In this document: positions 1-5,186 of the stretch, piece after piece
Layout of the letters: each line of letters begins with the position of its first letter
Position numbering within the stretch: position 1 is the stretch's first letter
Assembly: GCA_030263275.1 (NCBI GenBank)
Contig: SZOR01000178.1
Coordinates: forward strand, 1 to 5,186
DNA length: 5,186 nucleotides
From: DSNY01 sp016861185
GTDB lineage: Bacteria > Pseudomonadota > Gammaproteobacteria > Burkholderiales > Burkholderiaceae_F
Reading direction: 5' to 3'
Translations under genes and position numbers: made by a program
Notes under the pieces: model-generated
What the model was told of the DNA's origin: nothing
The model's input: only the letters and a program-made list of their open reading frames with translations
The model's database searches: none

Positions 1-43
1 TGCGTGGCGTCCTGCGCCCTGCGGGCTGGTCCCGCTGATGCGG

Positions 44-100
44 GAGAGGGAGCAAGGCTCCCCTCTCCCCCGCGAGGGGGAGAGGGCGAGGGAGAGGGGG
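44..100. repeat. Purine/pyrimidine-rich palindromic repeat
   Basis: A perfect 11-bp stem CCCTCTCCCCC (61-71) / GGGGGAGAGGG (76-86) surrounds a GCGA loop. The pyrimidine tract can pair instead with an upstream purine tract (44-53 with 57-67, one bulged base), and a second GA-rich copy follows at 88-100. Segments of the CCCTCTCCCC...GGGGAGAGGG type are common intergenic repeats in GC-rich beta- and gammaproteobacteria, from general knowledge of such genomes. Confidence 0.65.
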
Positions 101-117
101 TGTCGGTTGAAGTGCCT

Positions 118-243
118 GCCGTCGAAGGCGCCGAGCAGCGCAGGCGAGGGCGGGGCCATCGGCCGAAAAGTGCTTTAGCCCTTTTCGGCCGCCGCCCTCG
201 ACGAGCAGCACAGGGCACCCGCGCAGCGGGCGCCTTCGTCGGC
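118..243. repeat. Nested palindromic element with internal direct repeats
   Basis: The outer stem pairs 118-132 with 229-243; its core CGAAGGCGCC (123-132) / GGCGCCTTCG (229-238) is perfect and one mismatch lies beyond it. The inner stem pairs GGCCGAAAAG (161-170) with CTTTTCGGCC (181-190), extended below by CGAGGGCGG (145-153) with CCGCCCTCG (192-200). Thirteen-bp direct repeats (132-144 and 202-214, 12 of 13 identical) bracket the inner stem. No coding capacity is credible inside. It looks like a small structured repeat or a non-autonomous mobile element; its identity is not known to me. Confidence 0.6.
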
Positions 244-256
244 GCGCCTTCTTTTG

Positions 257-288
257 GTTACTTTTCTTGGCAAGACAAGAAAAGTAAC
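257..288. repeat. GTTACTTTTCTT / AAGAAAAGTAAC hairpin
   Basis: A perfect 12-bp inverted repeat (257-268 and 277-288) with an 8-nt loop, the most AT-rich spot in the window. It resembles a dispersed intergenic palindrome (CTTTTGGTTACTTTTCTT...) that I associate with Xanthomonadales and Burkholderiales genomes. It lies about 115 bp beyond the stop of the leftmost gene and could end transcription from that side by its stability, but no U-tract follows on the minus strand, so that remains inference. Confidence 0.65.
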
Positions 289-402
289 GGCCTCGCGGCC
301 CGAGCGTCCACCCTCCAAACAACGAAGAACGAACTCGCGCAGCGGCACTAACACGCCATCGGCGTTTCGCATCGCTCGCCGCGCGAAAAGCTCGAACGCG
401 CC

Positions 403-813
403 CTACCCCAACTTCCACTCGTCCCCGCACACCGTGCACTTCACCTTCATCCAGTGCGGCCGCCCGGCTTCGGGCGGGTCGTCGGCGGCGCTGGGCTCGG
501 CGGCGATCACGCGGAACTTGCCCCAGGCCCTACAGCGCGGACACTCGGCGTTTTCGGCGAACAGCTCGGCGCGCGCCAGCAGCACGTTGAAGCGGCGCCA
601 CGCGATGAACATCAGCGTGCCTGCCGCCGCGGCCCCGACGGCGACCAGCAGGTAGAACCCCACCGAGCGGCGCAGGTAGTCCATCCCCTCGATCCCCGCG
701 AGCAGCAGGATCAAGGCGAGAAACGCGACGACGAGATAGCCGTGGCTGACGAGCAACTGGCGTTCGTACCAGCGGCGGAACCCCAGCCGGCGGATCTCCT
801 CTGCGACTTTCAT
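403..813 (-). CDS. Small membrane protein with C-terminal zinc-ribbon-like CxxC pairs, function unknown
   Basis: This encodes 136 residues. An amphipathic, basic N-terminus (1-20, including RRLGFRRWYERQL) is followed by two strongly hydrophobic segments at about 25-42 and 51-71, separated by a short polar turn (EGMDYLRRS). The RR motifs before the first helix and after the second suggest both ends face the cytoplasm. The C-terminal half holds CPRC (Cys91, Cys94) and CTVC (Cys126, Cys129), about 31 residues apart, the spacing of a zinc ribbon, with an acidic/proline loop between and a closing GDEWKL. I recognise a general beta/gammaproteobacterial hypothetical-protein style but no named family. 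The ATG is fixed by an in-frame TGA at 841-843 with no other start between. It is the third leftward gene, 109 bp after the ANTAR regulator. Reality is supported by the helix/cysteine organisation; function is unknown. Confidence 0.8.
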   Translation of the reverse strand: MKVAEEIRRLGFRRWYERQLLVSHGYLVVAFLALILLLAGIEGMDYLRRSVGFYLLVAVGAAAAGTLMFIAWRRFNVLLARAELFAENAECPRCRAWGKFRVIAAEPSAADDPPEAGRPHWMKVKCTVCGDEWKLG

Positions 814-822
814 CGCCGATCC
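814..822 (-). promoter_or_regulatory. Possible weak ribosome binding site for the small membrane protein
   Basis: The minus strand reads GGATCGGCG directly before the ATG at 811-813, placing a GGA core six bases upstream of the start. It is a weak match to Shine-Dalgarno, but it is the only candidate. It lies immediately outside the heptad-repeat hairpin arm, so the hairpin would leave it exposed. Confidence 0.3.
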
Positions 823-824
823 AG

Positions 825-924
825 GATTGAGGATGGAGGATCAAGGTCAAGGATCGAGCAACGGCGTGGCGTGCGCTCGGCGCGATCGGCTCGATCCTCG
901 ATCCCGGATCCTAGATCCTCATTC
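825..924. repeat. Inverted pair of GGAT-type heptad repeats filling the regulator-membrane-protein gap
   Basis: The left arm 825-858 consists of five units resembling GATNNAG (one unit lacks a base). The right arm 890-924 consists of five 7-bp units, the reverse complement of the same motif. About 28 of 35 positions match between the arms, with one single-base gap. The loop is about 31 bases (859-889). The right arm overlaps the TGA of the ANTAR regulator (923-925); the left arm ends 11 bases before the start codon of the next gene. It could form a long imperfect RNA hairpin between the two genes. No T-run follows it, so a terminator role is not supported by sequence alone. Confidence 0.75.
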
Positions 925-1528
925 AGCGCGGTATCGAATTGAGCCGATTCGCCGCGTCGACCATGCTGGCGGCGAGCTCGTCGACCGAGCGGCCTTCGCT
1001 CTTCGCCTGCGCGCGCAGCGCTTCGAGCGCGCGGTCGTAGTCGAGGCGCAGGCGTTCCATCAGGATGCCGATCGCCACGCTCTGCTCGCGGCCCGGTGCG
1101 CCGACCGGCGACAGCGTCGCCGGCCGCGCGCCGGCGCGCGGCTCGGGCGGCCGCTCCTGCACGCGGACGAGCGCGGCGCGCACCGCGGGAACGATCTGCT
1201 TCACGTCGAGCGGCTTGACCAGATAGCCGAGCGCGCCGAGCTTGGTCGCCTCCTCGATGATGTCGCTGTCGCCGAAAGCCGACAGGAACATGAAGCCCGT
1301 ATTGGTGTTGGCAGCAAGGTAGCGCGCGACATCCATGCCGCTCTTGCCCTGCATGCGCATGTCGAGGATCGCGAGCGCCGGCTTGTGCTTGCGCGCGAGC
1401 AGGATCGCGTCGTCGCCGTTGTCGGCCTCGATGACGTCGAAGTCCGCCTGCTTGAGCCCCGCGACGACGGTCGCCAGCACGAGCCGGTCGTCGTCGACGA
1501 CCAGGATCAGCGGTTTCTTCTCGTTCAT
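923..1528 (-). CDS. Response regulator with ANTAR RNA-binding output domain (AmiR/NasT type)
   Basis: This 201-residue cytoplasmic regulator has a receiver domain at about 6-122: acidic pocket Asp12-Asp14, phosphoacceptor Asp56 in the ILDMRM strand, Ser83 in the FLSAFGD switch strand, and Lys105-Pro106. A Pro/Ala/Arg-rich linker (about 126-147) leads to an ANTAR domain at about 147-197, recognised by AIGILMERL (152-160), the ALEALRAQA helix (167-175) and a final DELAASMVDAANRL helix. ANTAR proteins dimerise on phosphorylation and bind paired RNA hairpins, blocking terminators; that role here is inferred from family. The ATG start is firm: an in-frame TAG lies at 1538-1540 with no other start codon between, and any later start would remove the first beta strand. 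There is no good Shine-Dalgarno sequence. It lies 169 bp downstream of the HisKA_2 kinase, its probable partner. The usual Lys of the AKGILM motif is Ile153. Confidence 0.95.
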   Translation of the reverse strand: MNEKKPLILVVDDDRLVLATVVAGLKQADFDVIEADNGDDAILLARKHKPALAILDMRMQGKSGMDVARYLAANTNTGFMFLSAFGDSDIIEEATKLGALGYLVKPLDVKQIVPAVRAALVRVQERPPEPRAGARPATLSPVGAPGREQSVAIGILMERLRLDYDRALEALRAQAKSEGRSVDELAASMVDAANRLNSIPR

Positions 1529-1539
1529 GGTCGCATTCT

Positions 1540-1698
1540 AGGATTGCGCAGCGCGGATTGCGCATTGCGATTGTCCGCAGACTTCGCATGCCGTTGTCGC
1601 GCACGCGGGCAGGCACACGCGCGGCGGCACGACGCTGGGTTCCCGCTTGCGCGGGAACGACGGCAGTCCTCGACGCGCAATCCGCGATCCGCGATCCT
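1540..1698. repeat. Inverted pair of heptad-periodic repeats filling the kinase-regulator gap
   Basis: The arms 1540-1567 and 1671-1698 are inverted copies of each other with 23 of 28 positions matching. Each arm has a 7-bp rhythm: the right arm contains TCCGCGA twice in tandem (1681-1694), and the left arm carries GGATTGCGCA twice, 14 bp apart (1541-1550 and 1555-1564). The right arm reaches the last base of the kinase stop codon; the left arm ends 11 bases before the regulator ATG. In the transcript the arms could pair, enclosing about 100 nt that include a further hairpin at 1639-1658. No T-tract is present, so this is not a classical terminator. Confidence 0.75.
1639..1658. repeat. REP-like short palindrome
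   Basis: A perfect 8-bp stem GTTCCCGC/GCGGGAAC surrounds a 4-nt loop; read on the minus (transcribed) strand the loop is GCAA, a GNRA tetraloop. The flanks (CTGG before, GACGG after) match the widespread proteobacterial intergenic repeat of the form CTGGATTCCCGC...GCGGGAATGACG as I remember it. It sits in the centre of the gap between kinase and regulator. Such elements usually affect mRNA stability or act as dispersed non-autonomous repeats; either role here is inference. Confidence 0.75.
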
Positions 1699-4600
1699 CA
1701 CCCCGTATCCTCCCCGATCGCCGGCGGCGACAGATCCAGCCGGGTCAGCACGGTCGTTCCGGACTGCTCGATCGCGAGCTTGGCACCGCGGCGCGGCAGC
1801 AGCGCCTTGACCAGCCCCAGCCCCGAGACGCTGGAGGCGATGCGCGCCAGATCGAAGCCCGGCTTGAGCGTCCCGCCGTTTTCGATGCGCAGTTCCACGC
1901 CCTCGGGCTTGGCCATCACGCGCACCGCGACACCCTGATCGCGGCTGCCGCGGTACTTGATCGCGTTCGTCCCCAACTCGTTGATCACCAGCGCCAGCGG
2001 CACCGCTTCGTTCTCCGGCAGGCCCCAGCGCCACAACGCGGGCGGCGGCGTCTCGAAGCGGATTTCGACGCCGAACATGTTCGACAGGTTCGTGAAGATG
2101 CCCTGCACGACGCCGAGAACCGGCAGCGTTCCGGTCGCACGGATCTGCAGTCCGTGCACCTGCGCGATCGCCTGGATCTGCCCGGCGATCTCGTTCAGCG
2201 GGCCGGCCAGCTCGGGCTTCGCGCCGGCCATGTGCTGCAGCAGCCCGGCCACGCCCTGCAGGTTGTTCTTGATCCGGTGGTGCACCTCGCGTACGAGGAT
2301 GTCGCGCTGCTTGACCGCTTCCTCGATGCGCTGCCGCTCGGCGGCGGTGCGTTCGGTCACGTCGTCGGCCACGCCGAACACGCGCACGATGCCGTCGGGC
2401 ATGCGCACCGGGTTCAGCCGCAGGTGCAGCACGCGCACGCCGCGCTTCGGATGGTCGATGCGCACCGTGAGCTCGCCCTTGCGCACGCGCCGCATCCGCG
2501 CGACGAGCCGCGGCAGCGCGCGCGCGACCATCGGCGCATCGTCGAAGTGCACGTGCTTCAGCGCGTTGCGCGGGTTGTCGAGCAACTCGTCGGGCGGGGC
2601 CCCGACCAGCGCCACGTAGCGCGGGTTCACGTACAGCACGGCGTCGAGGTCGGCCGAAGCGATGAACAGAAGCTGGTCGATGTTCTCGGCGAACTGGCGG
2701 AAGCGCGCCTCGGTCTCGCGCAGCGCGGCCTCGGCGCGCACCTCCTCGGTCAGGTCGTCGATGATCGACATCACATAGCGCGCCTGCGGCTTGCCGTCGG
2801 TCTCGCCCTCGAACAGCGGAACGACGCGCTGGTTGACCGTCAGCGCGCGGCCGTCGGCGCGCAGCATCACGTCGCGCGGCCGCTCGACCTGCTGGTGGGC
2901 GGCGAGCGCCTTGCGGTCCAGCTCGGCGTACAGATCGGCGAACTGGCGCCCGTAGACCTCGTGCCAGGTGCGGCCGATCACCTGCTCGCGCGTGAGCCCC
3001 GTGATCGACTCGCCGGCGCGGTTCAGGCTGACGAAGCGGCCGGTCGCCGCTTCGCGCACCGACACCAGCACGGGCAGGTGCTCGACGACGAGGTCGAGGT
3101 AGTTGCGCACGCGCTTGAGCTCGTCCTCCGAGCGGCGCCGCAGGTCGACGTCCATCAACGCGAGGATCATGCCGCGTTCGGGCAGCGTCGGATCGATCGG
3201 CCGCGCGTTGCCGGCGCACCAGAAGGTCGAGCCGTCGGCGCGCCGCATCTGCTTCTCGAAGGTGATCTCGCCTTCGCCCGGCTGCGCGCGCACCTCGTTC
3301 CAGTCGATCGGATCGGCGAACAGCGTGCCGATCTGCAGCTCGCGCAGGTCGGCTTCGGCATAGCCGAACATGCGCACCGTCGCGGCGTTGGCCTTGACGA
3401 TCAGCTCGTCGGCGACGTAGACCATCGCGATCAGCGCGTTGTCGAAGATGAGCTGCAGCTCGGCGAGCGTGGCGCGCAGCTCGCGCTCCGAGCGCTTGCG
3501 CTCGTCGACGTTGACGAACGCGAAGATGTAGCCCAGCTCGGGCCGCTCCGGATTGACTGCGCGCCCCTGCACCGCGACCCAGATCGGCTCGCCCTTGCGG
3601 CGGAACATGTGCAGTTCGAACTCGCAGACGCCGCGTTCGTTGATGTCGGCGTAGCGTTCCGCCAGGCTGGCGAGCAGCAGCTGGTCGGTCGGATGCGTGA
3701 AGAGCTGGATCTGGTTGACCAGCCCGCCCGGTTCGCACGCGAGCAGCTCCTCCATCGCGCTGTTGGCGCGGACGGGACGGCCGTCGCGCACGAACAGCAG
3801 GCCGACCAGCGCCGTGTCGAACATCAACTGGCTCTCGGCGAGCAGCGTCTGCAGCTGCGCCTCCTGCGCCTTGCGTTCGGAGATGTCGAGGATCGACGCG
3901 ATCAGCCCGCTCGCGTGCGTGCGCGGATCGACGGCCCGCACCGACACCAGCCCCCAGAAGGTCCGGCCGTCGCGGCCGCGCATCTGCGCCTCGAAGGCGT
4001 GCAGCTCGCCGCCGACGAGCCGCGCCTGCGAAGCCCCGGCCTGCGTCTCGTATTCGGTCTCCGAAACGAACAGCGTCGCGAAGCGGCGGCCGATCAGGTC
4101 GACACCGTCGCCGCCGAACATCAGATAAGCCTGCGCGTTGCAGCGGATCACGCGTTCGCCGGCCAGATGCAGCACGGCGACCGAGGTCGTGTCGAGCACG
4201 ACGTTCAGCTCGAGCAGCGAGCGCGACAGCGCCTCGCGCTGGCGCTTCATCTCCGAGACGTCCTGGAAGGTGTAGATCGCCTCCTCGGCCTGGCGGCCGG
4301 CGATGCGCGCGCTTTCCGCGGCCTGCTCGTTGGAGTGGATCGGCCGCGCCTGCACCAGGCACCAGATCGGTTCGCCGTCGCACCGGAACAGCACGACCTC
4401 GGCGCTGGTCGTCTGGTAAGGGCGCACCGCGGGCAGGCCGGACACTTCGTTCGGGGCGCGGTTCGCGTGGTCGCGGCACAGGTCCCACAGCGACATGCCG
4501 ATCACTTCGCCGTCGCTGTAGCCGAACATCTGCGCGAACTCGCGATTGGCGAGCAGGATCTTGCCGTGCAGCGCCTGCACGACGCCGACCGTCATCGTCT

Positions 4601-5186
4601 CCAGCAGGGTCTGCTGGTCGCGCAGCAACACCTGCAGCTGCTCTTCGGCGGTCTTGCGCTCGGTGAAATTCTCCAGCACGAGCAGGTAATGGCGCTCGCC
4701 GTCGGCGCCGGCCCACGCGCGCAGCGTGAGCTTGACCCAGGCCTCGTGTCCTTCGCGATGGCGTACGCGGCGGTCGCTTTCGGTCGCCGACTGCGCGCCG
4801 GCCGCGATCGCGGCGCGCAGCCGCGCGATCGCCGCGGCGTCGTCGGCCGCGAGCAGCGCCGCCGGGTCGCCGCCGATCAGTTCGTCGGCGGCCACGCCGA
4901 CCAGTTCGCCGGCGGCCCGGTTGGCCTGCACGATGCGGAAGCGGCCGTCGAGCAGCAGGTTCGCGACCGGGCTTTCCTCGAAGATCGTGCGGAAGCGCGA
5001 CGCCGCGTCGGTCAACTGCGCCTCGATCCGCTTGCGATCGGAGATGTCGCGCACCAGCCCGAAGATGAACTCGCGCTCGCCGTGCTCGACCCGCTGCAGC
5101 ACGAGGTCGACCGGGAACTCCGACCCGAGCCTTGTCCGGTAGCGCGCTTCGCCGTGAAATGCGCCGCGACCCTCAAGCTCGCCGAG
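1698..5186 (-). CDS. Multi-PAS sensor histidine kinase, HisKA_2 family (5' end outside window)
   Basis: This is a sensor kinase that should autophosphorylate on histidine and pass the phosphate to a response regulator, most likely the ANTAR protein encoded next. Residues are counted from the window edge (1162 visible). PAS domains lie at about 1-50 (C-terminal part only), 61-180, 188-316, 322-440, 448-563, 571-683, 692-816 and 824-948. Most end in the usual D-[IV]-[ST]-E-R-K-like motif followed by a short helical linker. HisKA_2 follows at about 959-1036, with HHRIKNNLQ; the likely phosphoacceptor is His970 (bases 2277-2279). HATPase_c is at about 1056-1152, with N-box NELGTNAIKY and G2 box GLGL. 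The G1 box is atypical (ENGGTL). No membrane helix is visible, so this part is cytoplasmic. The GTG at 5100-5102 is not the start: the frame stays open to the edge and the upstream residues complete a PAS core. The stop is TGA at 1698-1700. The signal sensed cannot be told from sequence. Confidence 0.95.
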   Translation of the reverse strand, partial: LGELEGRGAFHGEARYRTRLGSEFPVDLVLQRVEHGEREFIFGLVRDISDRKRIEAQLTDAASRFRTIFEESPVANLLLDGRFRIVQANRAAGELVGVAADELIGGDPAALLAADDAAAIARLRAAIAAGAQSATESDRRVRHREGHEAWVKLTLRAWAGADGERHYLLVLENFTERKTAEEQLQVLLRDQQTLLETMTVGVVQALHGKILLANREFAQMFGYSDGEVIGMSLWDLCRDHANRAPNEVSGLPAVRPYQTTSAEVVLFRCDGEPIWCLVQARPIHSNEQAAESARIAGRQAEEAIYTFQDVSEMKRQREALSRSLLELNVVLDTTSVAVLHLAGERVIRCNAQAYLMFGGDGVDLIGRRFATLFVSETEYETQAGASQARLVGGELHAFEAQMRGRDGRTFWGLVSVRAVDPRTHASGLIASILDISERKAQEAQLQTLLAESQLMFDTALVGLLFVRDGRPVRANSAMEELLACEPGGLVNQIQLFTHPTDQLLLASLAERYADINERGVCEFELHMFRRKGEPIWVAVQGRAVNPERPELGYIFAFVNVDERKRSERELRATLAELQLIFDNALIAMVYVADELIVKANAATVRMFGYAEADLRELQIGTLFADPIDWNEVRAQPGEGEITFEKQMRRADGSTFWCAGNARPIDPTLPERGMILALMDVDLRRRSEDELKRVRNYLDLVVEHLPVLVSVREAATGRFVSLNRAGESITGLTREQVIGRTWHEVYGRQFADLYAELDRKALAAHQQVERPRDVMLRADGRALTVNQRVVPLFEGETDGKPQARYVMSIIDDLTEEVRAEAALRETEARFRQFAENIDQLLFIASADLDAVLYVNPRYVALVGAPPDELLDNPRNALKHVHFDDAPMVARALPRLVARMRRVRKGELTVRIDHPKRGVRVLHLRLNPVRMPDGIVRVFGVADDVTERTAAERQRIEEAVKQRDILVREVHHRIKNNLQGVAGLLQHMAGAKPELAGPLNEIAGQIQAIAQVHGLQIRATGTLPVLGVVQGIFTNLSNMFGVEIRFETPPPALWRWGLPENEAVPLALVINELGTNAIKYRGSRDQGVAVRVMAKPEGVELRIENGGTLKPGFDLARIASSVSGLGLVKALLPRRGAKLAIEQSGTTVLTRLDLSPPAIGEDTG

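Larger units (their letters stand above)
1..402. other. Non-coding stretch rich in palindromic repeats
   Basis: No convincing gene is seen here. Open frames across this stretch give low-complexity Arg/Gly/Glu/Ala-rich translations that run through the palindromes, and none shows a domain or a ribosome binding site. Bases 1-290 contain several distinct palindromic elements, listed separately. Bases 289-402, between the last palindrome and the stop codon of the membrane-protein gene, hold nothing recognisable beyond a short, weak GCGCG/CGCGC inverted repeat (381-401). No terminator with a T-tract was found. Confidence 0.7.

Noticed and set aside
4..372. Short open frames on both strands at the left end
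   Set aside because: They run through the palindromic repeats, the translations are low in complexity, and no ribosome site or domain is seen.
381..401. Possible terminator just past the stop of the small membrane-protein gene
   Set aside because: The stem is only five base pairs (GCGCG/CGCGC) with an 11-base loop and no U-tract follows; too weak to call.
1529..1697. ANTAR target hairpins in the kinase-regulator gap
   Set aside because: I looked for paired stems with six-base A..G.. loops followed by a terminator and saw none; the visible hairpin has a four-base loop and is a REP-type repeat.
827..1810. A 327-codon plus-strand frame antisense to the ANTAR regulator
   Set aside because: Arg/Ala/His-rich antisense shadow covering both intergenic repeats; the opposite strand has unmistakable receiver and ANTAR motifs.
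1525..4716. A 1063-codon open frame on the minus strand overlapping the kinase
   Set aside because: It is out of frame with the kinase, its translation is Arg/Ala/Gly-rich without domains, and it crosses the intergenic gap. It is a GC-rich shadow of the kinase frame.
5100..5102. GTG as the start codon of the kinase gene
   Set aside because: The reading frame continues without a stop to the window edge, and the 28 upstream residues (including FHGEARYRTRLGSEFPVDL) form the strand pair of a PAS domain. The GTG is an internal Val codon; the true start is outside the window.
1..5186. CRISPR array, tRNA/rRNA gene, insertion sequence or integrase
   Set aside because: No regularly spaced identical repeats with unique spacers, no tRNA or rRNA segments and no transposase or recombinase motifs were found on either strand.

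Overview
The window is GC-rich (about two-thirds G+C by eye) bacterial chromosomal DNA. Three genes all read leftward on the minus strand. Protein style (a very long PAS-rich HisKA_2 kinase, an ANTAR response regulator) and the intergenic palindromes (a 'TTCCCGC...GCGGGAA' REP-like hairpin, a 'GTTACTTTTCTT...AAGAAAAGTAAC' hairpin) fit a beta- or gammaproteobacterium. My best guess is Burkholderiales/Rhodocyclales, with Xanthomonadales as the alternative. No marker gene settles this.

Layout from right to left, the direction of transcription: (1) 5186-1698, the C-terminal 1162 residues of a sensor histidine kinase whose 5' end lies outside the window. It has at least eight PAS domains (the first cut by the edge), then a HisKA_2 dimerisation/phosphoacceptor domain and an HATPase_c domain. 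(2) A 169-bp gap of inverted 7-bp-periodic repeats around a REP-like hairpin. (3) 1528-923, a 201-residue response regulator with an N-terminal receiver and a C-terminal ANTAR RNA-binding domain. (4) A 109-bp gap with the same design of inverted GGAT-type heptad repeats. (5) 813-403, a 136-residue protein with two predicted membrane helices and a C-terminal four-cysteine zinc-ribbon-like motif, function unknown. (6) 402-1, no credible gene; a cluster of palindromic repeats.

The kinase and the ANTAR regulator look like a cognate two-component pair. The kinase would integrate cytoplasmic signals through its PAS array and phosphorylate Asp56 of the regulator. The ANTAR domain would then bind nascent RNA and prevent transcription termination at target operons. 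No ANTAR target (paired hexaloop hairpins with a terminator) was recognised here, so the regulated genes are probably elsewhere. Whether the small membrane protein belongs to the same pathway is unknown; only its position and orientation suggest it.

The genes belong to known families. The less ordinary material is between them: two gene gaps built to the same inverted-heptad plan, and a nested palindrome at 118-243 whose inner stem is bracketed by 13-bp near-perfect direct repeats.
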